Below are positions 35,158 through 35,342 of a stretch of DNA of 35,342 nt, piece after piece (positions within the stretch are counted from its first letter, which is position 1; each line of letters starts with the position of its first letter). The DNA is from Candidatus Accumulibacter phosphatis (lineage in GTDB: Bacteria > Pseudomonadota > Gammaproteobacteria > Burkholderiales > Rhodocyclaceae). The notes below the pieces were generated by a model, which was not told where the DNA came from, ran no database searches, and saw nothing but the letters and a program-made list of their open reading frames with translations. The stretch covers positions 1 through 35,342 of the forward strand of contig NZ_SPMY01000021.1 of the NCBI RefSeq assembly GCF_012939955.1, given 5' to 3'. A program made the translations under genes and the position numbers.

Positions 35158-35342
35158 CCGTTAATGTGAAAGTCGCGTATGCGACTCACGAAACTCCCTT
35201 CTCCCCTTGCGGGAGAAGGGCCGGGGGTGAGACGGGGAATTCCGGGCGCATGCGCCCAGCCCGTCGAACGATTCCGGCGTGCAAGCCGGAATGCGCACTG
35301 CAAGTGAGAGGGGGCGTCCTGACTTTCATGATCAGGGGTGTC
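35158..35342 (+). repeat. Dispersed multi-hairpin repeat, nearly full copy (R2), cut by window edge
   Basis: It has the same block order as R3: AGTCGC/GCGACT, CCCTTCTCCCC/GGGAGAAGGG, then GGGCGC/GCGCCC (35244-35257, where R3 has GGGAGC/GCTCCC), ATTCCGGC/GCCGGAAT, and CTGACTTTCATGATCAGGGG. Identity to R3 is high outside the central hairpin. Confidence 0.9.

Noticed and set aside
17270..35342. Repeat copies as a CRISPR array
   Set aside because: Units are about 120-200 bp, multi-palindromic and scattered between genes; there are no regular spacers and no cas genes.

Overview
The window looks like a chromosomal segment of a high-GC betaproteobacterium. Gene content and order (nadE-glnB, ftsK-lolA, a DUF485-ActP acetate symporter, a DUF2760/Hsp70/Hsp70 operon) fit the Rhodocyclales, and a Candidatus Accumulibacter-like organism is plausible. 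That assignment is inference from protein style and synteny; no 16S or other marker is present.

Layout. 1-3.7 kb: the 5' part of an ISAs1-type transposase runs off the left edge. Beside it is a 1030-aa surface or secreted protein with a thioester-like domain, three SdrD-B-like modules and a Ca-binding C-terminal region, followed by stacked hairpins and tRNA-Val(GAC). 3.9-7.8 kb (minus strand): crp-type regulator, ftsK and lolA in one direction. 7.8-13.1 kb: trxB and an Smr-domain gene (plus), then glnB, nadE, ppa and an alpha/beta hydrolase (minus). 13.4-18.6 kb is more accessory: an nSTAND1-type NTPase fused to an FGE/C-type-lectin-fold domain, yaaA, a PIN-domain protein bracketed by copies of a structured repeat, and an LhgO-like FAD oxidoreductase. 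18.7-23.3 kb: a TctDE/QseBC-like two-component system divergent from yjcH(DUF485)-actP. The shared intergenic region holds half-sites phased at exactly 11 bp. 23.5-28.5 kb: DUF1415, arfB, DUF924, a CPVC redox protein divergent from an HxlR regulator, yjbQ, and two tandem 292-aa beta-hydroxyacid dehydrogenases. 28.5-34.5 kb (minus): DUF2760 and two divergent Hsp70-like proteins in a tight operon, with two very small ORFs downstream. The right end holds a KefB/C fragment and two abutting repeat copies.

Two patterns cut across the window. First, four conserved genes (lolA, glnB, ppa, hxlR) each carry exactly one extra base in a 6-8-nt homopolymer. Removing it restores a family-length protein in every case, which points to homopolymer overcalling in the assembly rather than gene death. 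Second, a dispersed multi-hairpin repeat of about 190 bp occurs in at least five full or partial copies, all in the same orientation. Its stems are conserved while its loops vary, and one stem shows a compensatory base-pair change.

The best candidates for less-described biology are the nSTAND1-FGE fusion (a possible diversifying recognition protein), the thioester-domain Gram-negative adhesin, the paired Hsp70-like/DUF2760 operon, the 11-bp operator array, and the structured repeat family. No CRISPR array, rRNA, prophage or reverse transcriptase was seen.
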